Source: Stenogyne calaminthoides | Taxonomy: Eukaryota > Streptophyta > Magnoliopsida > Lamiales > Lamiaceae | Length of the DNA stretch: 64,000 nucleotides | Direction: 5' to 3' | NCBI GenBank assembly: GCA_037126765.1 | Contig: JBBCBC010000034.1 | Location: forward strand, 18,908,691-18,972,690 | Shown here: in pieces, positions 1 to 11,340 of the stretch | How the letters are laid out: each line of letters starts with the position of its first letter | Position numbering within the stretch: position 1 is the first letter of the stretch | Notes under the pieces: generated by a model | Told to the model about the DNA's origin: nothing | The model's database searches: none | Seen by the model: the letters and a program-made list of their open reading frames with translations, nothing else | Position numbers and translations under genes: made by a program

Positions 1-1483
1 TTCTACTATCCGACAGTAGAACAATATGTTTCTGTTGATTCAGTGTTGCTTATTCTAGTATGAATTACCATCTCTCCTATATATGGAATCTACGGAAGTC
101 GCGTTACAAAGAACATACCGACTAATCATCAGACCATTACATAATCGCACTCTCTAGTAGCATTGTGTTGCATAATTCATCACATAGTAAAAACAATGTG
201 CAGGGGTACAAATAAATCGGTTAATTTTATTTTGGTTTCGGTTGGCACACAAAAAATTGTCAATATTAATATTAGTTAATTAAGATGATCCTAAAAAGAA
301 TTACTTTGGAATTTAGTTTTCAACTTCAAGAATTAAGATACTTTACTTGCTCTAGATTGATACAGAAATATGAGTGAGTCTCATGTGCAACAGATACATC
401 GTGCATTCCAAAGTTTATTTTAAAATGATTCAACTTGTTTCCTGTATTAATAGTTGTACGGTTCAATGTAAATAAGTTGCATATTTCAATGCAATAAATT
501 GCATGGTTCTAAATACATTATGAAATGCAGATGGAAACACAAATGAGCAAGTAGAGAATGACGTAAGGTTTGGCAAGACATACAAAAGACGAGAAAAAAA
601 AACAAGAAAGAGGCCGTAGTAGAGAATTGAAGTTGAAGTTTTAATTTGTTTCCTTATTTATCTTATTTCCATGTTTATCGTCAGTATTTTTGAACTTTGC
701 GTTGGCCCATAGGCTTAGACAGCAGCGAACATATTTTAGGCGTAGGGTTTCATACAATTGTTTTTTACGCATATTTTGATTATTGAAATTGCACCAATTT
801 GTTGTTTCTTGCTAGAATTTTCGTGCATTCATTCAAAGTTCTAGTTCTCCTCGCAAGAGGTTTAATCAAGTGCATACAAGACTTAGCCCAAAAATATAAG
901 TAGGAGTTGTTTTAATTTTGGGCTAAAACTAAATGAATTAGAAAAAATTACTAATAAGTATAAATAGGATTGTTTATATAATCAAAGTTGCAAATGTACC
1001 TGCATATATACAACCATTTTGTACCTATTAATAAGTTACAATTTTGAAATGTATCTATCAACAAGTCTCCCGAATTAAAGGTGGCAGGTTCCCAACGCAT
1101 TGTTATTTTGTTTAAATTAAGGGTTTAAGGGATTTAGGGTGTTTCTAAACTTTTTGTTGAGTATGCAAATAGCCATGAAGCAACAAAATTATTTTGGCTC
1201 AATGGGTTCATAATTAGGGATATTAGGAGTGTGTGGGTAAAAATATGTGTAAGTCGGTCTCATATTGAAATGATTGATATATTAACCTAAATTAATATTC
1301 ATTCCTATCACATTGTTAAAACTTATTCACAAGTTATGCTTTATCTTATTGTAAAATTGTCTCACACAAGACCTACCAACTTTTAAGTGTTGGCGACCTC
1401 GTTACTGGTTAAGTTTGCCCACTTCTTTTAATCCACCCCGTCTTTTCTTTGGATTGAGGAAGGCTTTTTCGACCAAAAATTTT
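1..1483. other. AT-rich intergenic spacer
   Basis: I see no coding region, RNA gene or element end here. The sequence is AT-rich with frequent stops in all frames. A 7-bp inverted repeat (TTCTACT/AGTAGAA) lies at positions 1-21, but nothing else supports a function for it. Confidence 0.6.
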
Positions 1484-1626
1484 GTGAACCCAGACTCACT
1501 TTAAAATATATTTTTTACAGCGATAGTTTATGTCATAACATGGATAATTTTTATGCATAACAATAATATTTTTATGCATAACAATGATATTAAAAAAAAT
1601 AGAGTTCACCGTGAGTTCGGGTTCAC
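1484..1626. mobile_element. Short inverted-repeat (MITE-like) element
   Basis: A 143-bp AT-rich segment is bounded by 16-bp inverted repeats, GTGAACCCAGACTCAC at the left and GTGAGTTCGGGTTCAC at the right. Fourteen of the 16 positions match when one arm is reverse-complemented. The interior carries repeats of a TATGCATAACAATGATA-like phrase that continue past the right end. I could not define a target-site duplication, so it may be a MITE or simply a repeat containing an inverted segment. Confidence 0.4.
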
Positions 1627-1732
1627 ACATTATTTTACAGTGATAGCTTATGTGCATAACATTGATAGTTTTTAAGCATAACAGTGATATATTTTATGTA
1701 TGTGCTTGATAATTTTTATTTATAATAATGAT

Positions 1733-1888
1733 GGGTAATTCTTGGTGGGCAGATTCTGCCCTGGGCAAAAAAGACTATTTTAGACTTGGTGGGCTTGATT
1801 GAGGGCAGATTCTTGGGTGGGCTTGATTGAGGGCAAAAACTTTTTAATAATTCTGCACTGGGCAGAATCTGTCCATTTAGCACCTCCC
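1733..1888. mobile_element. Mutator-type MITE with 9-bp target-site duplication
   Basis: A 156-bp element begins GGGTAATTC and ends CACCTCCC. It is flanked on both sides by the perfect 9-bp direct repeat AATAATGAT (1724-1732 and 1889-1897). The terminal 29 bp form an inverted repeat matching at about 21 positions, with the inner 12 perfect (CAGATTCTGCCC). The interior has two tandem copies of a GGGCTTGATTGAGGGCA phrase. A 9-bp duplication is the hallmark of Mutator-like elements. It has no coding capacity, so it would be non-autonomous. Confidence 0.7.
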
Positions 1889-2108
1889 AATAATGATATA
1901 GTTCATGCATATACTTGATTCATATGAGTGTTACTATTTTGTTTTAGTTAGAAAAAACTTGGTAGGATTGGTGTAACTTCTTAATAAATCTATATGGTCC
2001 CTTTTTTTTTGTTTTTTTCTTTAAAAAAGGATGAATAAAAGACTTATTTAAGTTTTTGTGTGCCATAACAAATTCGAAAAAAAAAATATTATTACTTATT
2101 AGTACTAC

Positions 2109-2118
2109 TTTTTTTTTT
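2109..2118 (-). other. LINE poly(A) tail
   Basis: Ten T residues on the plus strand mark the 3' end of the minus-strand LINE. An AATAAA-like signal (TTTATT on the plus strand near 2135) lies just inside it. The genomic A-run is typical of target-primed reverse transcription. Confidence 0.6.
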
Positions 2119-2254
2119 AACGGTAAAAAGTAAATTTATTGAAAAGAATGAATGGGTATGAGAGATACCCGACTACAGATTACATATGTACCAACCAATT
2201 AATCTAAAAAAAAAATCTAGGGTTCGCCTACCAATCACTAAAAGAAAAACGATG

Positions 2255-5200
2255 TCAATCTAAAAATTTAATACAACACCAACTCCACAAACGACTTTTA
2301 AGTTCCTCCACAACCTTGTCAACATTGAAAACAGCCCCCTCAAAAATAGTTGCATTTCTATGTTTCCAAATAAGCCAAACAACACATTGCCAAAGAGCGA
2401 TCGATAAACATTTACCTTTCTTGTGCTTGAGGAGGTTGTTGTGGGCAATTAGGTTTGAGAACGGGTCCAGATGTAGTACCGTGGAGACGCCAAACCATCG
2501 AAAGCAATGCATCCACACCTCGTGAGCAGCAGGACATGCAAACAAGATGTGCTTTTCGGATTCGTCCTCCCCGCCACAAAGTGTACAAGTCAAGTTAAGA
2601 CCTGCAGGGAGGGCGTTTCTTCTTCGGAGATTTGTTTTGGTCGGAAGCCGGTCCCAGAGCACCATCCAAAAGTGGGCAATCACTTTCAATGAAGTAATGT
2701 TGTTCCAAATGAGCTTGAATCCTTATTCTTTGGTCTCGTCCATGTATGAATTTTCACGAGCAGCTCGGATCAAGTTGTAAGCATCATTCGTGTTGTAGTT
2801 TCTGTTAGGTGAGCCTGTCCATCTCCAAGAGTCGCTTACACCAAGCTTTGGTATTGACCTGTTTATAAGAGAAATAAGAGCATTAAAGGGAACCAATTCA
2901 CGATCGAATAAATTCCTTCTCCGCCTCCAACGCCAACCCCACTCCCCCTCCTCCCACACCCCCCATATTCCCCACTTTAGCATCCTTGTCAAGACTAAGA
3001 TGATAAAGTCTAGTGAAGTTAGATTTCAAAGACACCCCACCCACCCAAACATCTTCCCAAAACGAGATCTCCTTTCAATCCCCCCAGCACCCTCTCTAAT
3101 CTACCCTTAAACCAATCCCCCTATCACCAAGAGAATACCTCACCACGTCCGTCCACGATCCCGACCAGCCCCTCCTTTCCCTTTCGAGACCAACCCACGA
3201 CTCCCTCCTCCACTCACCCCCATACCTAGACTCCACTATTTTAACCCACAAGCTGTTTTTCTCATGTCAAAAGCCTCCACATCCATTTCCTAATAAGAGC
3301 CCTATTGAACAAATTAAGATCCCGAACCCCAAACCCCCCCTTATTTTTGGAGTTACAAATGTCATTCCACTCAACCCACGCAATTTTAGAAGAACTCCCC
3401 CCCCCCCACCTTGCGTTGAAGTTTAACAATGTCACTCACAATTTTATTGGGTAAAATGTAGAAGGAGAGGTAATAGGTAGGTAGAGATGATAGTACCACA
3501 TTCAACAAAGTAATTCTTCCACCTAATGAGACTTTAAAATATGCCCATCTTCTTAAGCGATTTCTGATTTTTTGCACAAGATCCTCCCACTCCGCAAGTT
3601 TTTTCTAGTTCATCCCAACCTTAACACCAAGGTACACGAAGGGGAAAGAGCCGATGACACACCCCAATATTTCCGCCATCGCAAGCTTCCTCTCTTCGCT
3701 AACATTAACCCCATAAAGGCAACATTTCTCATAATTGATCTTAAGGCCCGATAAAAGCTCCATGTTCCTAAGAATGTGTTTCATGGTCCACACATTGTCG
3801 ACAGTGGCTGCCCCCATAAGGATGGTGTCGTCATCAAACTGGACGTGAGACACCACAATATTGTTACGACCAATCTTGGCAGCCTCAAACAAGCCCAGCT
3901 CCGTAGCCCTGGAGAAAAGCAAACTCAAACCTTCTGCTGCAATGAGGAAAAGAAAAGGTGATAGTGTCACCCAGTCTAAGTCCCCGGTCCAAGTTGAATT
4001 CACCCGAAGGACTCCCATTGACCAGAACTGAGGCGGTTGCTATAGATACACACTCCATAACCCATCTTCTCCACCTTGGATCGACATTAAAACTCTGCAT
4101 CATTGAGTCGAGGAATCCCCAATCAACAGAGTCGTATGCTTTTGCAAAGTCAATCTTGAAGAAAAATCGTTCGACTCTTTTCTTCTTAGCTTCGTCAATA
4201 GCCTCGTTCAGGACCACGATGCTATCAAGGATTTGCCTCTTCCCGACAAAAGCAGATTGGTTCTCTGAAATGACCGAATTAAGCACCCGTGATAGCCTAT
4301 TCGCGAGGGCTTTTGACAGAATTTTGTTGATGCCTCCGATGAGTGAAAGAGGTCTGAAATCATTTACAGCTTGAACAACTTCCTTCTTTAGAATCAGCAC
4401 AATTAAGGACGGGTTAATGCCTTTAACAAGCCTGCCATTTTGCTAGAATTGGAGAAGCATTCTCATAAGATCGGGTTTAAATAGGCTCCAAAACTCTTTT
4501 AAAAAGCGGAAGTTGAAGCCGTCAGGCCCCGGACTTTTGTTGCTAGCACACGACCAAACTGCTACTTTGATTTCATCTTTCGTGAATGGGGCAATGAGCA
4601 TCTGGTTGTCCACATAAGAGACCTTTCTCCTGGAGAAATCATAAGCAAGGGAAGGTCTAACAAAGGTGTCCCGCTGAAAGTGCCTTTTGAAGTGATTGAA
4701 AATTCCTTGTTTAACCTCTTCCACACCCTCGAGCCAATTCCCTTCGATCTCAATTCCCACAATCTCGTTTCTCTTTCTCCTCCTGTTAATGTGGTTATGA
4801 AAGTATCTTGAATTGGTGTCCCCCTCCTTTAGCTATCTACAACGGGCCTTCTGAACAAGGATATAGTCTCGCCTCCTTAAGTCTCTGAAGAGCAGAGCTG
4901 TAGCACACTTTCGGGATTGTATTTCAGTCTCGTTTAAGCCCCTGGTCTCGTCGCTAGTATCTAATCTCAAGATCTCTTTTCGTTGTTTCTCAATGTTCTC
5001 CTCCATAATGCCGAAAACCTGGTTGTTCCATATCTTCATGTCACCTTTGAGATTCTTCAACTTCTATTTAATAACAAAACCACCCCATCCGCCCACTTGA
5101 TAACTACCCCACTTTTGCCGCACAAAATCCATGAAATCAGGATGCGAGAACTAAGCATCGATGCTTCAGAAAGGCTTAGGCCCCAGTTCTTCACATTAAT

Positions 5201-5453
5201 TTCAAGGAGAAGAGGGTAATTGTCCAAAACCGATCTCCGTAAGCCCCTTAAAATCGAGTTAGGCCATTTAGCAAACCACGAGTCAGAAGCATCCTATCAA
5301 GCCTACTCTTGCATGTACCGTCCGGTTTATACCAAGTATAACATCTGCCATGCATAGGCAAATCCACCAGGCTGTTGTCCCAAATGAAATTATCAAAGGT
5401 CGTGATATCTCTGTTACAAGAAACAATACCCCTACTAACTCTTTCAGAATGTC
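2255..5453 (-). pseudogene. LINE ORF2: endonuclease C-terminus, reverse transcriptase, zinc-binding domain
   Basis: The polyprotein would nick target DNA and copy LINE RNA. In order on the minus strand: the endonuclease C-terminal motif LVDLPMHGRCYTWYKP and SRLDRMLL (5400-5260); a linker (5060-4833); the RT entry motif SNKSPGPDGFNF (about 4530); RPLSLIGGINKILSKALANR and KIDFAKAYDSVDW (4400-4100); QFDDDTIL, where the usual A of FADD is D but both catalytic aspartates remain (about 3850); RT thumb motifs WAYFKVSLGGRITLLNVVLS (3577-3386); and the zf-RVT domain with C-x2-C and H/C ligands (CTLCGGEDESEKHILFAC, 2689-2255). At least five frame changes or stops break it. Plus-strand reading frames over this stretch are shadows. 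Confidence 0.85.
5449..5453. repeat. Left target-site duplication of A1
   Basis: ATGTC precedes the A1 LTR and recurs exactly at 37529-37533 after the other LTR. This perfect 5-bp match is standard for Ty1/copia integration and proves that 5454-37528 is one insertion. Confidence 0.93.
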
Positions 5454-7383
5454 TGTTGGTCCGGTGCAAACGAGTCTTACACGTGTATGGGGGGGAATAC
5501 ACGTGTTCAGTGTTTTTAAAACTTTTTTTCATCGAGGTCACTTGGGTCGATAATCCTCAAGATTAGGTTCGAGAAGCACAGATCGCTCTCGAGTCAAAAT
5601 CTCATCGAGACATGTGATCCCGAAGCCGCTTTCAGATACCTCGATAATCCCGAACCGAGTCCCGAGTGTCGAGATCCCGAAGTTGCTTGGATCGATAACT
5701 AACTTATGAATCCTCGTAAGAGAGTTCAATTTGGTAACTATCTCTGTTCTAGCTACTCGGGCCAGCGGAATGGTTGGCCCTTTAGTTTATACTGCGTTTT
5801 AAGCTTTTTTTGAAAACCTTCCCTTTATGAAATAGTGATTAGGCTGTGATTCACTTATGCAACTTCAATGGATTGATTCCAACTGAATATCAGTGAAAAG
5901 TATGCTTTCAAAATCAAGTCAATGCAACAGTTAAGCACAGATAAGGAAAGCAATAAAGAACACAACAATTATAGTGGTTCAGAGACTCAAGCTCCTACAT
6001 CCACTCTCTCTGATCCTCGAGAAATTCACTATCAACTTCGAGCTTTCGACTACCTCGCGTAGTTTATTTACTCAACTCGCCCCGAAGTTTTTTCGACTAC
6101 TCCACGAGTTTACTTACTCAACCCGACCTTGAGTTTTCTGACTACCTCCGTAGTTTACTTACTCAAACACAAACAAACTTTCAGACTACCCCTGTAGCTT
6201 ACTAACTTCTCCTCTAGAGTTTTCTGACTACTCCGCGTAGTTTACTAGCTCTTTACAACTCTTCTCACCAACAAACACACTCCAACTACCTTCTCAAGGG
6301 TTTGGGGTTTCTCGGTTGGTTTCCAACTAGGATGAGATATCCTTTACAATGAAGCACAATGCAAAGGGTTAGGATATCTCGACTAAGCTTTAGATAATTC
6401 TTATCAAGCTAGGCTTTAGTATAGTGAGCTCTCTTCAATATCGAAGCACTTGGGAAATTCTAAGTTTTTCGAGTGCTTTAACTTTTGCAAGAATAAGTTT
6501 GAGCTCTTGAGTTGCGTATAAATTTCCCGTAACCTTACAATGTAGAGGGTCACCAGTATTTATAGGCATACACCAAGGTCACTCTTGAAAACTATCCGTT
6601 GGAGAGACAGCTTCGTGAGTTCCCTCTTATGGTGTGTGAGAAACGACTATATTTAGGGTTTGAAACTCCCCAACACGTTCTAGGCAATAGCCTTTCATGT
6701 AGCCGGTCTTCACTTTTTACAGTCTGGAACTTTTGTACATCTGACATCCTTTTCAGCGACCTGTCACTGTCAGTGTCATTATGGTACAGTGTCGTCTTCC
6801 TCTTTTTGACTTTTGTCTCCAGTTAAAGGTAGACACCTTCAACGACTCTTTTTGGTTACAAACTCTGAGTTTGATATAACCTTAACAACACTTCTGACTT
6901 AGTTCCTTTTGTTTGCGTTTGAATGTCTTGGCAATATCTAACTTTCTAAGGAATCACGATCTTCTCAGAATTGCATCCTTCAGATAGATATTTTCAGTGC
7001 CTCGGAAAATTCAGGTTTATACTGAGCATTCAGTACCTTACTGAGTCTTCAGTAATTACTGTGCCTTCAGTATTCTTGATCTTCAATCTTCAGTCTTCAG
7101 AGTCTTCAGGGTCTTCTGAGTCTACTGACTGATACACTGAATCTTCGTGCTGAGTCTTTAGTTCCTCAGTATCCTACTGAGTCTTCAGTATCTCAGTTTC
7201 ATACTGAGTCTTCAGAGCCTATCCTGAACTATATCTGCTGATTATACTTTTTGCAGATAATATCCTGAATACTCTAAAACTGAATCCTGGCTCAACTATC
7301 AAGATCATTCTGAACATGTCATACTCAGGGGTTTTGGGATCAAATCAAAATCATATATCTTTTATTAAATTCATCTCCCAACA
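5454..7383 (-). repeat. A1 3' LTR
   Basis: This 1930-bp LTR matches 35590-37528 along its length and, inverted, 51584-53579. It contains a TATA box, a polymorphic hairpin near its U5 end (5479-5506) and five imperfect copies of a 40-46-bp module (about 6035-6250). It preserves many CAG/CTG sites that are scrambled in the other two copies, so it is probably the most reliable version of this LTR. Confidence 0.93.
6557..6564 (-). promoter_or_regulatory. TATA box of A1 3' LTR
   Basis: Minus-strand CCTATAAATAC lies at equivalent positions in both A1 LTRs (6557-6564 and 36689-36696) and, as TATAAAT, in the A2 LTR (52476-52482). It probably sets the U3/R boundary. Confidence 0.6.
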
Positions 7384-7397
7384 ATTTCCCCATTTTT
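7384..7397 (-). promoter_or_regulatory. A1 polypurine tract
   Basis: Minus-strand AAAAATGGGGAAAT directly abuts the 3' LTR start. It follows the phrase TTTTGGCATCATC that also precedes the tract in A2. It would prime plus-strand synthesis. Further TTGTTGGGAG-like phrases occur just upstream, at 7478-7541. Confidence 0.7.
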
Positions 7398-7779
7398 GAT
7401 GATGCCAAAACCTATCTTGTTACAAAACATATAACCTATACTCAGGTTTCAGTTTGTCCTATTACAAGATTGGTTGTCTCCCAACAATTTTCTAAATCAG
7501 AAAAGCTCCCAACAATTTCAGAGAGTCTCCCAATTAATTTTAAATCATTTAACAATTTCTTCAGTAATGAATCTCTTTAAATAGTTCGTTACCAAATACT
7601 TAAACAATTTCTCCCATATAAACATACAATCAGTTCAGAGACATTCATTCAGCATATCAAAATAAAAGACATGTAAATAAGATAATGAGATATTATCTTT
7701 TGAGCATAATGATAAATCTTCATTGATGATTGGTATTCCATTACAGATTACAATGAGTTTATCAACAAAATCAAAAGGA

Positions 7780-9748
7780 CAAAAATTTAAAGATTACAGA
7801 ATCTTTCGAGTCTTGATCTTGATTTGGCTCTTGGTCTTTCGCTTCTTGATTTGCTTCATTCTCAACTTCATCAAGAGGCACCTCCGTGTCGAACATTTAA
7901 AAACTCATTTCTTTCCTTGATGTTATCCTGATTTGTTTTCTGTTAGACCCAACCGACCAAAGATCTCGAAAGCAATCTCTTGAGTAATGGCCTTTTCATT
8001 CACCAAGCCATTACCAAGTCTTGGAGGAGGATAAGAATATGGACCAGGGCCTACTATCTGTACCTCTCCTTCATCCGCAAGGTTAATCCAGCCCTGTAGA
8101 TACTTTGGATAGAAGGTTAGGAGATATTCAATGAATGCTTCATTCTGATCTGAGCTTTCCCCTCTCCATTCCCTGAGAACATCATACCAGAAGGTTCTCT
8201 TGACTTCTTCCCACATATCGTTGAGTTTGATAGTCATCCATTTATCAACGGGGCCACTTTTTAGTGCTTTTGATGTTCCTTTCTCTTGCTCATAAACTTC
8301 ACGAATTCACTCCTTTGCTTCGCTCTTCGTCTATCTTCTTTACGATCACAGACGCTCCCGAGACCCGGGGCGGCTTTTCTTAGCTTGTTCTATTTGGAGT
8401 GTCTTGAGCATCTCGTGTTGAAGAATTTCTTCCGAGGTTGAGACTCAGATTCTTCCGTTTCTTCATCATCCAGAATCAGCTTTCTCTGGATTGGCTTAGA
8501 AGCCTTCACACGCTTGCTTACAGGTTGAACAACGCCCAAGGCTTTCCTTTTCATAGGCAAATCGCCGTCGGCTGACTTGGCTTGTTCCAACCTTTGCTCT
8601 AGCTTTCGGTTTACGTCTTGCAACATCAAGCATGGTTTGCTCGAAACTTCGAGTGTAGATAAACTTTTCTACTGGCGAACTTCAACTTCTCAGTAACCCG
8701 ACTTCTCTTAAGGCTTTGGCTTTAGGTTATACATTTCAAAGATCTTTCGAGCCTTCTACTCCAAAGTACGTGCCATGAACTTTCTCGAGGTCTTCACCTT
8801 CCTTTTCCCCTTCTTGGCACCAGTAATTTGGAAGAAGTCTGGAAGTCTTTCAGGTCCATGTGATATTGTTCTTTGCTCACAAATGAACTTCTCTCCTTTA
8901 TCTCGATCTTGTTCGTCTTCCAAGCCTCCTTAGATGGTTCTTGGCCACGAAATTTCTTCGAGATAAGTGGGCAACCGGCGGAGAGAGAGACTCTTAAGCA
9001 TCTCTGTCATCTTGGTCATGAGCGAGCTCATTTCCTCAACAACAGATTTTATCATCACTTCATTCCTCTCCGCCAACTTCACCTCTAGAAATGCGAGTTG
9101 ACTCTCGGTGCTTCGATTCATTTCAAAGATCGAGCTCGACCTTGACTCCCTCTAGCTTTTCATTAAACTTATCTTCCATGGAGGTCATCGTGAGGTCGAG
9201 TGTTTTGGATTAGCACCAGCTCAAGAGTGACTAAGACTTTCCATCTGTTGAGCTTGATTGGCCAATGTTTCTTCCATCCGAAAGCAATCTTGATCATTAT
9301 TGGCTCAACCTTCTCAAGTTTCTCCATCAAGGAGTGAGATCAATCTCAGAACCTTCTCGCGACGTTCTGTCTTTGTTTTGATCATCCCGAGCTCTGACTT
9401 CATCATCGAGCTCAGGTCTCCAATCGAGCCTCGATCATTTTTTATCGACAATTGTAATTAAAGATAGAACTTTCAAGAACTTTGGCATAATTGTTAATAG
9501 TGCCAAAAGGTACCAAGAGTGCTAACTTCATCCGAGGTTGACCAATTCAGTTGGTCAAGAATGTAAGTCTCCTTTTCCATCCGAGACCGATTCTCAACAT
9601 CTCCATGTTGGTCCCCATCTCCATCTTGAGATTTGTCTCCGCCGCTTGGGGCAACAACTTCAAATAGCTTTTCTTTTCGGCCTAACTTCCTCGAACCGCC
9701 TCATCAAAATCGGAGTTTTTCATCCCGAGCTTTTCTTCCGAACCCCGA
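7780..9748 (-). pseudogene. A1 ORF3, third (C-terminal) segment
   Basis: This is the distal part of the A1 post-pol protein, cut from the rest by N1. On the minus strand it begins with a charged coiled-coil-like region (QLAFLEVKLAERNEVMIKSV, about 9100). A basic patch follows (KRKALGVVQPVSKRVKASKP, about 8540). The segment at 8237-7923 is conserved in A2 at 63120-63420 and includes MWEEVKRTF and FIEYLLTFYPKYLQGWINLA. Frame breaks are frequent and mostly fall at former CAG/CTG sites. I do not recognise the family. The basic patch suggests nucleic-acid binding or nuclear localisation, but that is inference. The stop is approximate. Confidence 0.6.
9742..9748. repeat. Left target-site duplication of N1
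   Basis: ACCCCGA before N1 recurs at 24253-24259 just after it. A 7-bp repeat is longer than the 5 bp usual for Ty1/copia. Two of the bases may be chance or sequencing noise. Confidence 0.65.
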
Positions 9749-10184
9749 TGTTGGGGAAATTTATAGTTTTGATGAAAGTTCCAAAAACACATGTAATAGG
9801 ACCGGTCGGAATGTTAGGTGATCGATGTTTACATTATCGCTATAGGAGACCGATTGATAATGATTGTATAGAAAAACTGATGTAATAGATAGGTCACATA
9901 TTGAGGGGGAACTCAATATGTATAGGTCAGATCTGAAGAATCAAGAAAGTTCGATATCCGATGTAGGCGTGTAACGTTAAACCGTAGCGGAAGATCGGAT
10001 CGAATCGATCTAGTCGGATAACTCAATGGAAGTCATGAAGCTCAAACCTCGAATACTAGAAGATCGATGACTTCGAAGATAAGACCGTAAGACCTACATC
10101 GCCGAGTCGCCCGGTTGAAGCTAAGTCAACAGCTCGAAGACTCTATCGGTAGATCGATCGGATCGATCGATCGAAAGTCATTTC

Positions 10185-10213
10185 ATAAGATGAAAACTGA
10201 TGTTTCATCTTAT
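10185..10213 (+). repeat. Hairpin in N1 5' LTR
   Basis: Arms ATAAGATGAAA and TTTCATCTTAT surround a 7-nt loop. The hairpin is conserved at 23120-23148 in the other LTR, about 270 bp upstream of the TATA box. Perfect retention of both arms is notable because neighbouring sequence differs between the LTRs. Confidence 0.6.
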
Positions 10214-10481
10214 CATACATCTGCGATCTAAACAAGAAGAATACCAACCTTAGTTGGAGGAACAACACTGCAAAGCAAGTCTTCCATCCAATAAGGAAGA
10301 AAACACGATGAACAGAGCCGATATCGCGGGATTCGATGTTGCTCTCTCAAACGGCTATAAAATACACATTCACGCTTTTCGCCATGCCGTTCAAGAAGAC
10401 GCCACATCAAGCCGCAAGTTCTACCTAAAATAGCCTCGAGATTCAAATTGCTCTCCAACGGCTCTTTTTGATCTCAAGGTC

Positions 10482-10489
10482 TATAAATA
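10482..10489 (+). promoter_or_regulatory. TATA box of N1 5' LTR
   Basis: TATAAATA within GGTCTATAAATATGG is the best core-promoter candidate for the genomic RNA. The same string is at 23422-23429 in the 3' LTR. An alternative CTATAAAATA lies about 130 bp upstream. Confidence 0.55.
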
Positions 10490-11329
10490 TGGGATCACAC
10501 TTCAGAGTGAAAAACGGAAATGCTTGGACAAACAACATAATCAAGAAGCTCAAACTATAGTCGATTTCCGCATGAAGAACACAACAACAAGTTTTATTTT
10601 ATATTGTGTTCATCCCATAAGTTCTTAGCAAGAAATCTTTTCATCTAGCTATCAGTTTTAATGCATAAGGAAAGATTTCATAGTTGGAACCTCAACAATC
10701 TTACCCAAACCCCAAGTTAGGATAAGTTGTTTAGCAAGATTTCGATCCAGGGTTTCTAGTAATCGATTTACGGGATCGGTTGAGTGAGAACTCTTAAAAC
10801 ATCGTTGGTGTATTGTGTTGGACTAACACACTAAACTAAGTCCGGTCGGTTAAGTCGGGTTAAGTTGGTTAAGTTGGTGCCCCTTGTGAAAGGGAAGAGT
10901 GGGACGTAGGACTGGTTTGTCCGAACCACTATAAATCTTGTGTGCCTTTTATCGCTTTTGATTAATTGCTCTCACATCGCACATCTTGCATACATATTCT
11001 AAGTTAAGACTGAGATTGCACCAAGCTTCGATCCGATCGTTTTGATATTTCATTATAAATCGATTAAAAAGATAAAACTTGGAATCGGATTTATACAAAC
11101 CGGTTTTTCACGGGTAAAACTTAAAGCTTCCGCGACACATCGAGTTAATCGATAGTTACCGAACCGACCTTCACGGCGTTCAAGAAGTTGGTTATCGCAC
11201 CAAACCGATTCACTCGCGACTCGATCAAAGCTATTCCGCTCTCACACCGATCCGCAGACGAAAAAGTTTTTTAAGTCTATTCACCCTCCCTCTAGACTTA
11301 CGCTTCACATAACCTGCGGGACCTACAAG

Positions 11330-11340
11330 TGGTATCGAGC
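11330..11340 (+). promoter_or_regulatory. N1 primer-binding site
   Basis: TGGTATCGAGC starts two bases after the LTR end. The canonical plant initiator-tRNA-Met site is TGGTATCAGAGC, as seen in A1, A2, N2 and C. The CAG is replaced by CG here, a typical instance of the CAG scrambling seen across this element. Confidence 0.75.

Larger units (their letters stand above)
2109..5453 (-). mobile_element. LINE retrotransposon, 3' portion (split by A1)
   Basis: This is the larger part of a non-LTR retrotransposon read on the minus strand. It runs from inside the endonuclease domain at 5453, through reverse transcriptase, to a zinc-binding C-terminus and a poly(A) tail (T-run on the plus strand at 2109-2118). 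The missing 5' end lies at 37529-37985. The two parts meet at the ATGTC duplication created by the A1 insertion. Several frameshifts make it inactive. It is the oldest layer of the nest at this locus. Confidence 0.88.
9749..11327 (+). repeat. N1 5' LTR
   Basis: This 1579-bp LTR is paired with 22699-24252. It contains a perfect 11-bp inverted repeat (10185-10213) and TATA box CTATAAATA (10482-10489). Differences from its partner cluster in GATCG-like strings, while the rest is nearly identical. Confidence 0.9.

Noticed and set aside
2316..2780. Plus-strand reading frames across the LINE 3' part
   Set aside because: They are opposite to the zf-RVT coding region, which has clear protein motifs on the minus strand.
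3400..3412. C-run in the LINE as a possible i-motif/G-quadruplex
   Set aside because: A single homopolymer run without the four tracts needed. More likely an indel-prone site contributing to a frame break.
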